Positions 43,980-57,502 are shown, counted from the stretch's first letter. The stretch: 64,000 nucleotides of DNA from Rutpela maculata (GCA_936432065.2 OW386285.2:175193984-175257983), one strand, 5' to 3'. The notes: a model not told the origin generated them from the sequence alone. Numbers and translations are program-made.

Positions 43980-45466
43980 TAATCAATAAAAGAAAATAAT
44001 AAATTTTTGCTTGCCATACCTAAAAGGAAACTTTGTGCTTTATAGTACGTCGGGTACATAAGCCAAAAAGCTGCACTTTTTGATTGGGATGTGCCACTTT
44101 CTGTGGTCATAGTTCCAAAAGGTAACTTTCCCTATAGGGAGTCACTTTAAAATCCGTGCAGAACACCAAAATGGCGGCCATTAAAGATGTCCGCCATTAG
44201 CCACACTAAATGTTTTTGTATCTCAGCTCCTAATGGTTCGATTTCTATTTCCTTTTTTTTTGTTTGAAAGCTGTTGTAAAGAGGACACTTTTGTTCCTAT
44301 ACATTTATCTCTACACCTTAAGGGTTCCGCGCAATTTAAAAGAATATATATATTTTTTATTTTTAAAGAAGTATCCGTCTTTGCACAGTGGGACAAACTG
44401 AATCTGAAAACTTATTTCATATAATGCAACTTTCAATTGATGTTAACTTGGGACAGCCGGTACGTAGTAGAGGCCATTGTAATAACTTTTTTAAAATTAA
44501 GCCTATAAGTATAGTGACAGTGAAATAAAATTAGATAAAAAAGTTATAAATACTTCAAAGAGAACTTCATGCTTTGTTGTTATTCGATGGCAATCAATTT
44601 TTGCTCATATTTGACCCATATACTCGGAAACACAAACTTGCTGTCTCAAAATAAGTACAGTTTCAAAAGAAAAATTGCATCAATGGATTATTTTACTATT
44701 ATACCTAATGTTACTGTACTATTAAAACAATTTGTTTTATATATCTCTGTTAGGTAAATAAACGTAATTTATGGATCTTTTTATTCTAATGTGAATGAGG
44801 CAATACTTTAAAAGTGGAAAACAAAAAATGAGGACAAATTCACAATATTTAAATACTTATAGGCCTACCACGGAGTAATTACATTATCAGTTATTAATAA
44901 TTAATGTCTATTTGCATAAAAAAATAACCTAATATTTTATTAGGTTCTTTTAATATATCTTCAAATTCATAACAATGAATAATAAAAAACGTAACTGTTA
45001 GATTATTTTGGAGTTCAAAGAACGATATATTTCCTTTATTAGCTGGCCCTCCAATAGCGTCTCTACTGTAAACAGTAATGATAGTGGCGCAGTATAGCAA
45101 GTACTCCTAACCATATAATATTGTGCTTCGTGCCATGCACGCATTAAAGAAATATATATTATAAAAATATAACCTACTGAGGCCCTATTATACTGGCAAC
45201 ATCGCTGGGTCGGAGAACGAACGCTAACTATATTCTTATATACAGCGGGCTTTGAAACGATCAGTAAATATATCCGGGCTCTGAAATATGCCATGTTTAT
45301 ATAATTAAAAGAAAAATAATAATTAGCTACCTCTAGTGGCTTCCTGTTAGAAAAGATGCATAACAATCGCCATATTTAATATATTTGTTAATTTATACAC
45401 TCGGGAAATGCCGGGCTTATGAGCGACCTATCGATATATCGGGCTACACAATGTACCGTCTATACC

Positions 45467-45740
<274 letters not shown>

Positions 45741-46972
45741 TAAAAATTACAGGTTTAACTGACTTCCGGCGGCGTTGTCAGATGTATGCTGCTTTATCGT
45801 ATTTGCCTAGAAGAATATTATTACAATCTGCAATCTGTCGACGTATAAGTAAATAAGGAAATCTCATCCTGTGAGAATACTAATTTATGTCACAATTTAA
45901 GTTTCGAAACATGAAGTTCGCGTAAAAGTGAATTACTTTTTATTTGCTTATAATTGTTATAAAACATATTCTTTATGGGATTTGGCAAACAGTAGAAAAA
46001 AACAATCTGTATGAACTAAAAAGAAAATCTATCTGCAAAGATTGGAAATTAATTTTGTAGATAGTTTTTCTTTTTAGTTCTCACAGATAGTTTTGTTCTG
46101 CTATTTGTCAATTTATCAAATTTTCTGTACGAGATAGGACAGGGTGCTGTAAAGAAATATTATTCAGAAAAATAAAACTGAATCTTTTAAAATTTTGCTC
46201 ACTTGCAAAGTGACCCTATAAGGATAAAGTTGGAGTATCACGTATTTTTAACGTTTATTATTATTTATTTGAGTTCTCTTTTACACAAATTATTATTAAT
46301 TAATCACCTTCTAGATTGTGTTAATATTTTAATGCTTTTCAGGTGTATTAGACAATTATAATTTATTCAAAAAATTATATTTTGCTATAAATTTGTAACA
46401 TTTCCAACTTTTTTAAAATTTCACAATAGTTCAAAGAATACGAATTAATAATTATTTTTTCAATTACACCCCCCATGAGAACTATTGGGCCTCAAAATGA
46501 CCACATAAGGACAAAAGTAGAGTATCATGTATTTCTAGCATTTATTGTTATTTATTTGCGACTCTTTTTGCAGAAATTATTTTTAATTAGTCTCAAGAAT
46601 GTTCTTTATTTTAAATAAGAGCAGAAAGTCGATGAAAAGTTCAAAATTTCTTAAAACCTGCACAACTCTAGCTCTATTCTGAAGAAAGTTGGCAATAAAC
46701 AGGAATAAGTTGCTTAAATAATTTGCAGGTTTCATTAGCAAACTCTTAATAAACAAAATTGTGATACTTAAAAAAAGATGGAAATGCTACAAATTTGTAA
46801 CAAAACGTAATTGCTTAAATAAATTATAATTATTTAAGTAAATTAAAATTGTTTAAACAATTTGAAAAACCTTAAAATATTAAGACAAACTGAAATCTGA
46901 CTAATTCAAAACTATTTCTATAAAAAAATCTCATTCTGAATAATTCTTTCTAAGATTTTGTCCTATCTCTTA
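45741..46972. other. AT-rich spacer, nothing assigned
   Basis: A weak inverted match exists between 46000-46040 and 46050-46110 (AACTAAAAAGAAAATCTATC and AGATAGTTTTTCTTTTTAGT). No coding content. Confidence 0.4.
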
Positions 46973-47084
46973 CAGAAAATAGTATATTGTGTATTTAGGT
47001 GTGAAAGCAGTACATTCCCGGACGACGATGCATCGAAGTTCGGGAATGTGCTTTCACACCGAAATACGCATACTATTTTTTCTG
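46973..47084. repeat. Long hairpin, about 49-bp stem
   Basis: CAGAAAATAGTATATTGTGT at 46973 and its continuation GGTGTGAAAGCAGTACATTC pair with the stretch up to 47084, ending ATACTATTTTTTCTG. The loop is about 13 bases. A CATTCCCG motif lies near the tip. Confidence 0.75.
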
Positions 47085-47310
47085 GAATCACAATCAATAT
47101 TATTATAAATTAAGGAATTTGTATTAATGCATAAAATTTCTTCATTAATGAATAACATTTCTTCATTATAATCTAACATTTCTTCATTACATTTCTTCAT
47201 TACAATATAACTGCTTACTAATAAATGTAATTTTGATGTATGTGTAAGTGTAAATGTAAGTTTGATTGTTTGTCTGCGTGTATTTATTTACTGTCAAAAA
47301 TATACATAAA

Positions 47311-47375
47311 AAACCATACGGGAATGTTACTTACTGTATGTTACTACTACTGAAAGTAACATTCCCGTACGGTTT
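47311..47375. repeat. Hairpin with CATTCCCG motif
   Basis: ACCATACGGGAATGTTACTT pairs with AAGTAACATTCCCGTACGGT over a 20-base loop. It shares the GGGAATGT core with the hairpin at 46973-47084, which suggests one MITE family or one disrupted element spanning both. Confidence 0.7.
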
Positions 47376-48158
47376 TGTTGATCGTTGCTTGGCAACGGAT
47401 CTTTTCCGGTCTGTTTTCTGATAGTTTCTTAGCAACGGACTAAAATACTGGAATTGTGCATTTTTCGATCTGAAATCGCGCCGAAAATGTAGACATTGCC
47501 GATCGATTTCAGAAAAAGTACTTTATAAATGAGAGAAATTACTTTTTTTGGTAAATTTCCAAGACATATGAATTGCTCATTTAATCAAGCGTCGCTCCCT
47601 GGCACACTGTATATGCTTTCTTAGAAAATGTAAGGCTCTTACTGAAACGAGAAATTGGAGATTTTTTAATTTTTAAAACATAATAACATTGAAAATATCA
47701 ACTTTATGAAAAAAATTATCGAACATTTCTTGTTGGAAATCGATAAAAAAATATTTAAAAACATAGTTTCATTGAAAAAATGTAATATTTCCTTTTGTTG
47801 TAAACAAAATTGTTTTAAACAATATCAGACCGGGTTACCGTCTGGTAACATAGATGCTCATAATCAGTAGTGTCTCCAGAACTGATTCCAACAAATAAAC
47901 TGCGTCCGAAATGTATTCGAAATTCATACGCCCATACTGCCTGCTATATAACTAGACCTCCCAATTTTATAGACCAGTAACAACTTCGTAAAAAAAAAAT
48001 GAAAATCGGCAAAGAGAGTGTTTCATTTCTACATAAAAACTTTTAAAAAGTCAAAAACCTAAACCACATTCCAATTTAAAAAAATATAAATGACTAAGTT
48101 TTAAAATCTAAAAAGGAAGTAGCAGGACAAGCTTTATTTGAAAACGTTTTTATTGAAA
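47376..48158. other. Spacer, nothing assigned
   Basis: Two GCAACGGA-type repeats occur near 47390 and 47435. Otherwise unassigned AT-rich DNA. Confidence 0.4.
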
Positions 48159-48440
48159 ATAAAATTATATAAAAAAAAGTATTTTTAAGAAAAAGCTTTT
48201 ATTTGAAAAAACTGTACTAAAAAGTAAAAATAATTTTTTAAAATTCATACACCTGGAAACCAAAAACTTTGCGGACGGTCATATAGCACTATTGCATAGT
48301 TACTTTGCTCAATTGACCGCCCCCAAAGCTTTTGGTTTCCATGTGAATGAATTTTAAAAAATTATTTAAACTTTTTAGTACAGTTTTTTCAAATGAAGGC
48401 TTTTTCTTAAAAATATTTTTTTTATATAATTTTATTTTTT
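48159..48440. mobile_element. Hairpin MITE, about 280 bp
   Basis: The two halves are reverse complements around a centre near 48297. Landmarks are AATAAAATTATATAAAAAAA at the left end with its mirror at the right, and GGAAACCAAAAACTTTGCGG on the left paired with CAAAGCTTTTGGTTTCC on the right. No coding content and no sure target duplication. Confidence 0.75.
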
Positions 48441-48470
48441 ACTTTTTAGTCTACTTATTTTACAGACAGA

Positions 48471-48800
48471 CAAAACCCTTTCATTTGATACAAATGGCAA
48501 GGGAGTCGTGAAGAAAGATAATTTGCCATCCTAGGGCGTCCGCCATATTGGATTTATAATGGCGTTACATAGTTCATCGTATTTTACTCGTCAAACCCTT
48601 TCATTTGATTCCATATCAAGGGGGTTGTGAAGAAAAAGGCGATCTGCCAGCTTGAGACGTCCGCCATATTGAATTTAGAATGACGTCACATTGTCTATCG
48701 TATTTTACTCGTAAAACCCCTTCATTTGATACCCATATCAATAGGGTTGTGACTAAAAAGCCGCTCCGCCATCTTGGGACGTCCGCCATATTGGATTTAG
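48471..48800 (+). repeat. Tandem array, about 120-bp unit, nearly three copies
   Basis: Units begin CAAACCCTTTCATTTGAT (about 48471, 48592, 48713). Each contains CGTCCGCCATATTG, and the first two also contain CGTATTTTACTCGT. The third unit is partial and runs into CTTATACACGTGTGCCAAAT, a phrase that resembles conserved ends of dispersed insect repeats. Confidence 0.85.
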
Positions 48801-50338
48801 ACCGATAATGGCTATACTATGTTACATTGTCACCGGACTTATACACGTGTGCCAAATTTCAAAGCTCTAGTATAATAAGAACTAGTCAAAATTCAGCTTG
48901 CAAGATTTCACCAAACAAACATACATTCATACATAACACATTGCAAGTTAAATAAAAGCTTTTAAAAAAATGAATACAACACAAATATTTAGCATTTATG
49001 AAAATGTAAACATACGTATTTCAAACCAAAATAATACAATAATGGTAAAATGAAACAAAAACAGAACATCAACTCTTAAAAGGAAATTTATTTTCTCTGT
49101 CTATATAATCCCAGGATTATGTTATGTGTACTTTGTAGTTCTAACACATTATAGTGTAGGCAAATTAGCATTTTGACTAGTTTATCGAATGAATGGATTT
49201 TCACAAAACTTTGTGGATTCTGTTCGTTTTGAAGTCTAGATCAAACTCCAAAAAAAAAATGGCCGCTAATATTGCCTCGCAATTATTATAAACAATGATC
49301 TTGTTGCTAATTTGTTAACTAGTAAAATTGAGGTAAATTAAAAAAATAAAATGTCTTTTTAGATAATTTTATGAAAAATAACAACTTTTTACTCTCGTAA
49401 AATATTCGAAAAATGCATATTTTCCGAGATATAGCGGTTGAATTTTTCCAAATGGGGTTGAAGGTGGAAAAAAAAGTGACGAGAAAAATCCATAAATTCG
49501 AGTGAATATATTATTAAACTACAAGACTTTTTTTCCTTTATGACTTTTTCCTAAAGTGCACTCTGTCCAAGTGTCCTGAAAAAAAAGGCCCTTATCCGAA
49601 AATGGAAAATATCGTAAACTATGAAATTTAAAAATCTGGAAAAATTCAAACGTATATTCTTTACAATTTTGCTCTGTTCTAATTTTTTTGTGACGTACAT
49701 ATTTTCCGAGTTTTCAACAGTTTTTTACTATCAAAATGTATCTAAATTTTTTCATGACACAAAATGCATGTAATCTCTAAAATTGTAATTCATTTATATA
49801 TATTTAATAGAAAAATATCTAATTTGTGAAGAAAAGAAAGAACGAAAAAATTTCTACTGCAGTCTCGTAAGCAAATATTAAACCACCTTTACCCTTTCAA
49901 ATAGAAAGACGTAAATTGGACTGTAAGTCGATGAAGTCTACTTATTTTGAACAATAGACATCCTTTAAAATATCTGTAGAGAAAATGTTTATGAATTTAA
50001 AAAACAAAACATATGGTTGAAATAAATATATTTCGGAGATGGTTTCTTACAATAGAGGCCTTACCCCACAAGCGTTCATAATAAGACGCAATAAAACTGT
50101 CTTTCAGAACTAGCAATCCTTCATTTCAAAAAGACAAGTCAATTAGTTTCAGATACAACCCATTATTGTTTGTTTAACCGAAACTAGAATAACAGACTCC
50201 GAAACTAAAAAATTACCAAATATAAGCCACTTTTCGAGCGGCTTTTACACCGTTATTGTAAATACATTCTGGCGATTAAGTAAAATTCTAAAATCTCTAA
50301 AACGATTATTTTTTGTGTAATTTTATAGCAATGTGTTC
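48801..50338. other. Spacer, probable decayed repeats
   Basis: Phrases such as TGAATGGATTTTCACAAAAC (about 49190) and several poly-T lines look repeat-derived, but I see no pairs of ends and no coding content. Confidence 0.4.
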
Positions 50339-50568
50339 CAGATCTTTTTATAATACATACACGTAACAACTATTAAGTTAATATCTTAAACCGTCCCACA
50401 GGAAACGTGCGTACAAAAAATACAGACAAACCGATAGATACAATTTTTTTTGCCCTCAAATTTAAAATCTCGATATTTCGTGACATTCTAAACCGATTTC
50501 AACAAAAAAAAATTGAAGTTTTTTTTACGATTACTCTACTTCCAATCCACTATTTGGATGTGGAAATA
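50339..50568 (-). repeat. CTGT-rich repeat, copy B (partial, diverged)
   Basis: AAACGTGCGTACAAAAAATA, the CAAATTTAAAATCTCGATATT block and the end TTTGGATGTGGAAATA match copy D in the same orientation. The G-rich and 3' portions are missing. Confidence 0.65.
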
Positions 50569-51076
50569 AAACTTACGACTCAAATCATCCAATGTCCCAA
50601 ATTGGGATACAAATTGTGCGAAAATTATTAAGTAATTATAAATACTGATTTAATGAAGCTAAAATCTTATGACATGAGGGTTTATTGATACATCTGAAAG
50701 TGTATTTTAAATAAAAAGAAACATTTCTTATTATAAAAACACAATTTGTAATGTTAAATGTTAATAAAATTGAACATGCTTCAAGTTTAACAACAGGTAG
50801 TTTTCTTTATAGTAGTGTAAATATTATAAAAATTCTGAGGCTTCTAGTAGGTATACTTATTCACCAAAACTACACTAACATTTTTCTTTGTATGTCTTAC
50901 AAAACATTTTTTGTAATAAATATAAAATGTTTTTTTCCATGATTTTATTTTAAGGATAACTAAATGAACTATATTTCACAATAGAAATATGAAACATTTC
51001 ATTTCTTGTTTTTATTTATAACAAATTCGGATAAAAACATACATTATTTTTAATGAAAATATATGCCATTTGATTT
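50569..51076. other. Spacer, nothing assigned
   Basis: AT-rich, without recognised content. Confidence 0.4.
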
Positions 51077-51114
51077 ATTACTTCCACATCCACGTAGTGG
51101 AGTGGAAAGATGTA

Positions 51115-51868
51115 CAGGGTGCGCCACTTAAAACTGCCCATACTTGTAACTTTTTTATTTTTAAAGCGATGACCTTGTTGGGCACATCAAATTGTAGACA
51201 TTTTTAAAGCCTTAAACACGCATACAGAGTGATTTAAAAAAAAATTGAAAAAATTGTTAAGATAGGAAACTTAATTTCTTTGAATATTTTTTTACCTCAA
51301 CTTGTACATGAAATGTGTTAATGTTTTCTTATAAAGGTTTTAATTAGTTTCAATTCATGTTAAAAAAAAAGTTTTAAGAATAAAAATTCTTATTATTTAG
51401 TACATTTTAATAGAGTTTGTTTTTAAAAATATTTATTTCTTTTGTTTCTTGTTGCTGTTTTATTACGTTGAGGATTTTTTGTGATATGTCTTTTACAAAT
51501 AAAGCATAAAATTATTATTTACATTTTTTCAGTTATTTTAAAAAAATCAGGAGTTGGAAGGAGTGTTTTTAATTTCTTTCTCTAAAACCAAAAAGAATTT
51601 CGGATATGACGTAATAAACATAACATAAATTGAAGCTAATTAAAACTTTTATAAGAAAACATTGACGCAGTTCATGTACAGGATGAGGTAAACAAATATT
51701 CAAGGAAATTAAGTTTTCTTTCTTAACAATTATTTTAATTTTTTTTTAAATCACTCTGTACACATGTTTAAATGCCTTAAAATTATCTACAATTTGATAT
51801 GCCCAACATGGTCGTAGTTTAAAAATAAGAAAGTTGCAAGCCTGGGGAGTTTTAAGTGGCGCACCCTG
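51115..51868. mobile_element. Tc1/mariner-type MITE, 754 bp, TA duplication
   Basis: TA at 51113-51114 and 51869-51870. The ends CAGGGTGCGCCACTTAAAAC and CAGGCTTGC...-side mirror GCGCACCCTG close perfectly, and the inverted arms run about 270 bp each. Copy D of the host repeat shows the empty site (GTATAGTAA), confirming insertion at one TA. No coding content. Confidence 0.85.
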
Positions 51869-52259
51869 TATAGTAATCTTTAAAAAAATTTCAAAATGTT
51901 TTTTGCTGAAATAATAAATGTCATAAAACGTCGAGATTTTAAATTTAAGAGAGAAAAAAATTCTGTCTGTGTGTCGGTCTGTAACTTTTTTGTGCGCACG
52001 TTTCCTTCGCAACGGTCGTCTAAGATACTGCCTTCAAATTTGGCACACATATGTTCCATGACGAGATCTGGTACTAGATTATGTCTTGCGCTAATTCCGG
52101 TGAAGGGTTGTGAGTTAAATAGGGTAAATAGGGAAAATCAATAAAGCAAGCTAATAACAGTCCAGAAACTTAATTTTTAAAATCTTCTATTTAACTTCAT
52201 TTTAAAAGCTTTGTACGGTAGTTAGTATGTTTGGGTCAAATCGTGCAACCAAAATGGAT

Positions 52260-52680
52260 CCTGGAGGTATTATTTAATAGTGGATTCGGCGGCGCCCGGA
52301 AAGATTCGAATATGGATTCGGCAGCGCCTGAAAATTGCCTTGGTATTCGACATGGTCCGGAAGTCACCTTGGTGTTTAGCCGTTCCCGAATATGGATTAT
52401 GCAGCGCTCGAATATAGATTCGGCGGCGTTCTAATTTGGATTTGGCAGCGCCCGGAAGTTACTTTGGAATTCGGCAGCGCCCAAAAATGGATTCAGCAGC
52501 ATCCTAATATCGATTCGGCAGCGCCCACAAATTACCTTGGTATTCATGCGCGCCCGTATATGGATTTGGCACTATCTTAATATGGATACGGAAACGCCCG
52601 GAATTTGCCTTCGTATTCGGCAGCGTCCGGAAGTTCTGGAGGTTTGGCTAGCATTCGGCAACGCCCTTTTATTAAAATTC
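52260..52680 (+). repeat. Degenerate GGCAGCGCCC tandem array inside copy C
   Basis: The words TTCGGCAGCGCCC, ATATGGATTCGG and TACCTTGGTATTCGGC recur in irregular order about 10 times. It is absent from copies A and D, so it is an array that expanded in, or replaced, part of this copy. The open frames across it are by-products. Confidence 0.7.
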
Positions 52681-52795
52681 TGTGACCAATTATTTCCATA
52701 TACTAGAGTGCAAATATGGTCAAGATGTTTTCCTTTAAAGAGACTTGGATGGGAAATCTGGATGTGGAAATATTGATTCCTTAGGCAGCGGTTTT

Positions 52796-53443
52796 ATTCC
52801 AAAAGCTACAACAAATTTTGAATGATTTATTTTATCACAACTCAATTGAGAGTAATACTCCAATTTCGATTTTCATAAAAAAAAGTAATCTTTTAACAAA
52901 TAGCCATAACTTTGACAATTTTTATTGTAGAAGAACCGGAATGTATTAAATTGAATTACCTTTTAACGTTGTAATAACCAATTTCAGACCCTTCGGTTTT
53001 AAAGTTATTCACGAAAAATACGTGTAAAAATTTGACATTTAGAAAGGGACGAAAAAACACAAAACCTTAAAAAAATAATATCTCGAACAATCTTTGAACG
53101 GGACTAATCTGAAATTTGAGGTAAAGTTAATTTCTTATGTTTCAAGTCGTACAAATAACAGTTTTTGACATAATTCGTAATTTTCAAGATATTTCCAGAA
53201 ACCCATTTTTTAACGAATTGCTAGATACAACGAATCAAAAATCACCGTCATTTACATTCAAACTATACAAATTGCGCGGAAATATTAACAAAATTGTATG
53301 ACTTTTATATCAACTTTATTATTCTAATTATAACATGTTGTTTGAGTGACCTATAATAATTAATATCATGAGAGAAATAGAAGTAAAAATTGTTGAATTA
53401 CTTAAACACTATCAACGAAAAAACTAGCTCGAATTAAAACTAA
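52796..53443. other. Spacer between two facing CTGT-rich repeats
   Basis: AT-rich, no recognised coding or repeat ends. Confidence 0.4.
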
Positions 53444-54208
53444 AAAACCGCTGCCCAAGGAATCACTACTTCCACATCCAGATTCTCTATCCAAGTCACT
53501 CACAACGAAAAAACTTTGTATGTGAAAATAATTGTTTATGGAACTTTAATAATATAATATTTGAAATCCTCTACCCCAAAAACCCATAAGACGATACCCC
53601 ACATCGGTAGTGGGGTGGGGGTGGTGATAGGGGGGTGGTAGTGGGGGGTGGATGAAGTAAAAAAATATTTTGAGGTTTCTGGTTCCTATACATGCACTAA
53701 ATCACATTTTTTTTTCATCCCCTTTAATGAGGAGGTGGGGGTGGTAATGGGGGTGGCTAATGCCAAAAATTTTTTTGAGACCTCAGCTTCTCTTGTATAT
53801 ACTAAATACCAATTTCATGGACTCTTACCTGCTTGATTTACCCATTTACCCCAAATTTACCCCAATTTACCCCCCAACCCTTCGACGGAACAAGATGAAA
53901 ATATAATCTAGTTCTAGATCTCGTTAAAGTACATATATGTACCAAATTTCAAGTCAATATCTGAAACGGTTCCAGAGTAAACGTGCGCACAAAAAAAAGT
54001 TACAGACAGACAGACAGACCGACAGACAGACAGACCGACAGACAGACAGACCGACAGACAGACAGACCGGCAGACAGACAGACAGAATTTTTTTTTTCGC
54101 TCAAACTTAAAATCTCGACGTTTCATGACATTTTAAGCCTATTTGGACAATAAAAATTTTTAAAAATTTTTTTGTCGTTACTATACTTCCACTGGACGTG
54201 GAAGTAAT
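53444..54208 (-). repeat. CTGT-rich repeat, copy D (complete)
   Basis: The most complete copy. It runs, in reverse, from the GGCAGCGGTTTT end at 53444 to the terminal hairpin ACTTCCACTGGACGTGGAAG near 54186-54205. The CTGT section has expanded to a CAGACAGACCGA-type array at 54001-54084. Length about 765 bp. Confidence 0.8.
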
Positions 54209-54648
54209 ATACTTTACGTGCAATATGTACAATATGTAAAAGTAAACTTCAATTAAATTTTAATTTTATTTATATAAATATATACTTTGGAAAAAACTTT
54301 GTTAGTTTAGATGAATTATAGTTTTACAGATATCTATGAACTTACATTTAAAATCACGAGGTGTAGATGCTCCAAACTGATTAATTTTGAAGCACAGTGG
54401 CAAGTGTAAAGTAAAAAATATATTATAATTTAAGCTATCAAACTTTATCGTATAATTTTTTCCATCTTGTTAGTTTCAATTCGACAGCTTTATCTTTAAC
54501 GGTGTCTTAGTAACTCTACAACTCTTTCAACCATGCATTTCTCTACAAGAGGTTGTTCTTGGGTCACCTACTATACTTTTCTTAAATAGAATCCAATAAG
54601 AAATCCAAAAATTTAAACAAAACGAATTAAAATAATCTCCAACATACA
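54209..54648. other. Spacer, nothing assigned
   Basis: AT-rich, without recognised content. Confidence 0.4.
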
Positions 54649-56916
54649 CTAGTTCACAAGTTCAAAGACGTGTTAATTCTTGATAAAGCTTGTAAAAATG
54701 TGAGTGAGGGCACATTGGATTCGGAATGACGTCTAGAAAAGTGTGCAAAACTTTCAAACCCGCAAAAGTTATAAACAAATTAAGATTGAAGAAATAACGA
54801 GCTTCGTTTTTTGAAAATAACTCGAAAACCATTAATATTTAAGAAATTTAAAAAAAATATTCTTGAAGAGGAAGAAATTTCCAATAGAAAAGTCAGAACT
54901 CCCGGTATTCTATCTCTATTATTAATAATTTTAATTTAATGTTGAAAATAAGGCTTCGTGCGGCAAACGCTAAGCCGTTACGAAACCGGCCGTAATAAGT
55001 AAAAATATTTTTTTATGTATTAAATATTAATTTAAAAATTTTAAAAAACTATGGTATTATTCAGACATTTAAAGAAAAAAAATCCAGATTTTTCATAAAA
55101 TGAGCCTATTGTTAATTAACAATTTTTTTTAGTGCTTACGTTTATATTTCAAGTCGGATAATTGTTGAGCAAAAGCCACTAAAATTATTACGTTTCCTTT
55201 AGACCTTATATCAACTATACTCTACGAGATTATGACATGGCGATATTTTTAATTGTTATAGTCTATTAGTTATTAATTATTTAAGATAACAAAAAACTAA
55301 AAAATTTAAAAAAAAAGGTTGACATTTTTTTTATTAATTTTAATTATTATTACTGGTTTTATATTCAAAAATAAAATAAGATTACATAAACTTTAAATTT
55401 TTAGTGTTATTTGTTTAAACAAATTTTATAAACAAATAGATAAATTACTTATTTTTGAAAAACGTTTTCTGCCATTTTATTTGTTATAAAATATTATGAA
55501 TTAAAAAAAATTTTTTTCTTAAAAACATTTTTTAATTGTTTATAATAATTTTTTTCCTTTCTTCATTATTTAAACAAGTTATTAAGTAAAATTTTAGTCT
55601 TAAAACCTATTATTTGCAATTCTCTACAAGGTGGAATTTTTTTTGTTGTTAATTTATTTGTTTATTTAATAAATAATTTGTTATTAACAACCTCCGAATG
55701 TGTTTATATTTTTTTAGATAGAAAAAAAATTAAAAAAAAAAACAACCGTATACATAAACACAAAAAAAAATGTTAATATTTCTTATAGAATTTTAAATTT
55801 TAAATATTAAAAATGTTTTTTGACATATTTATGTATACGGTTGTTCTGGTTATTTTTTTCTATCTAAAAAAATATAAACACATTCGGCGATTGTTAATTA
55901 GAAATTGTTTATTAAATAAACAAATTAATTAATAACAAAAATTCCACCTTGTAGAGAATTGCAAATAAAAAATTTTAAGAATATTTTTTTTCTTAATAAT
56001 TTGTTTAAAAGAAAAACGGGAAAAAATAATTATAAACAATTAAAAAAATGTTTTAAGAAAAAATTTTTTTTTAAAAAATACGTAATTTATCTATTTCTTT
56101 ATAAAATTTGTTTAAACAAATAGCACTAAAAATTTAAAGTTTATATAATTTTATAGTATTTTTGAATATAAAAACAGTAATAATAATAATTTTAAAATTA
56201 ATAAAAAAAATTTTTCAACCTCTATTTAATTTCTTAGTTTCTTGTTAGCTTAAATAATTAATAACTAATAGATTGTAACAATTAAAAACATCGAAATGTC
56301 ATAATCAAATAAAATATAGTTGACATAAGGTCCTCACGAAGCGAAATAATTTTAGTGGCTTTTGTTTAACAATTTTCCGACTTGAAACATAAACGTAAAC
56401 TCAAAAAAAAAAAATTGTTAATTAACAACGAGCTCATTTTATGAAAAATCGGTAAAAGAAATTTTTCCAACGGGATATTGTTCCTTAAGTGTCTAAATAA
56501 TAACGCAATTTAAAAAAAAATTATATTAATACTTGAAAATATAAAAAAATTGTTTTGCTTCTTACGATCGGTTTCAGAGTATCGTAACGGTTTAGCGTTC
56601 GCCGTGCGAAGCCCCATTTTCAACATTAAATTAAAGTTATTAATAGTAGAGATAGAGTTCCAGAAGTCCAGACTTTTTTATTGGAAATTTCTTCCTCTTT
56701 AAGAACCTCTTTTTTTTAATTTCTCAATTATTAATAGTTTTCGAGTTATTTGCAAAAAACGAAACTCGTCATTTTTTTCAATCTTAATTTGTTTATAACT
56801 TTTTCACATTTTTCTAGACGTCATTCCGAATCCAATGAGCCCTCACTTATATTTTTATAAGCTGTTTCAAGAATTAACACGTGTTTGAACTTGTGAATTA
56901 GACTAAATAAGATTCT
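54649..56916. mobile_element. Foldback palindrome, copy 2 (most complete)
   Basis: Left end ACTAGTTCACAAGTTCAAAG, mirrored right end finishing CTTGTGAATTAGA. Arms of about 1.1 kb each are complementary throughout and meet near 55785. Both arms carry the section that copy 1 lost on its right side, so this is the best reference for the family. No coding content. Confidence 0.85.
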
Positions 56917-57421
56917 TTTACATTAACATAATTTTGTAGTTTATCACGTATCTAAAATATTTTTGCTAATAACTTTTCTCTTACTTCTGTAGTTTAATTA
57001 AACTACAGAACACTATTTTACTTATAGCCTTGCTGAACCATCCTTAACAAAAGTTGTTTACAATCAAGAGGTACAAATTCCGTCCTCATTTTAACAGTTA
57101 CACGAATTGTCTCCACTAAGTTTACTTTTCCTAGTAGTAATATATTCGAGCAAACTAAAACATCTGGATCAACATGTGGTATATAATAACTTACTTCCAC
57201 GGTGTTGCCAGCTGACTAGATGTCATCTAAACCGCTTCTGTGGTCAGCAGGTATTCAAAATGAATATTTTTCGAGCGACAGGCACGGCAGCTAGTAACAA
57301 ACCGCTGAACTAAAATATTCACTAGGGTGTTAAAATGGGTCACTTGACCTCCAACTTAAAATAAGTTTTAATGGCATAATACGACATCTACGATGCCCCT
57401 GCGTTAATATCTCTAGCAGGT
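56917..57421. other. Spacer, nothing firm
   Basis: Contains a short palindrome CTGTAGTTTAATTAAACTACAG at 56986-57007. Short open frames at 57018-57200 and 57107-57313 show no domains. Confidence 0.4.
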
Positions 57422-57502
57422 CAGATGGCATCCGAATACCGGATGCCATCTGACTCGTGGATGCCAACTGAACCTAAAATTTTACATTGTGAGATGCCAA
57501 CT

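Larger units (their letters stand above)
51077..52795 (+). repeat. CTGT-rich repeat, copy C, interrupted by a MITE
   Basis: The 5' end ATTACTTCCACATCCACGTA is complete. It resumes after the MITE at 51871 with TAGTAATCTT, then CGTCGAGATTTTAAATTTAA, TCTGTCTGTGTGTCGGTCTG, GTGCGCACGTTTC, and ends TTCCTTAGGCAGCGGTTTT at 52795. In place of the G-rich middle of copies A and D it has a degenerate tandem array (52260-52680). Confidence 0.8.

Noticed and set aside
41764..45366. Many small frames repeated at 57688-61287, which could look like a conserved gene pair
   Set aside because: They are mirror copies caused by the giant inverted repeat, are short, and have no recognisable domains. Identity at the DNA level is equally high outside them.
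48471..48800. Direct repeats with about 120-bp period, possible CRISPR-like array
   Set aside because: The whole unit repeats, not a short repeat with unique spacers.
52231..52776. Overlapping frames with repeated IWI and DSAAP words
   Set aside because: Products of the degenerate GGCAGCGCCC tandem array; no protein family resemblance.
54001..54090. Regular CAGACAGACCGA spacing, possible CRISPR-like array
   Set aside because: A plain tetranucleotide-based tandem expansion within a dispersed repeat, in an animal genome, with no spacers.
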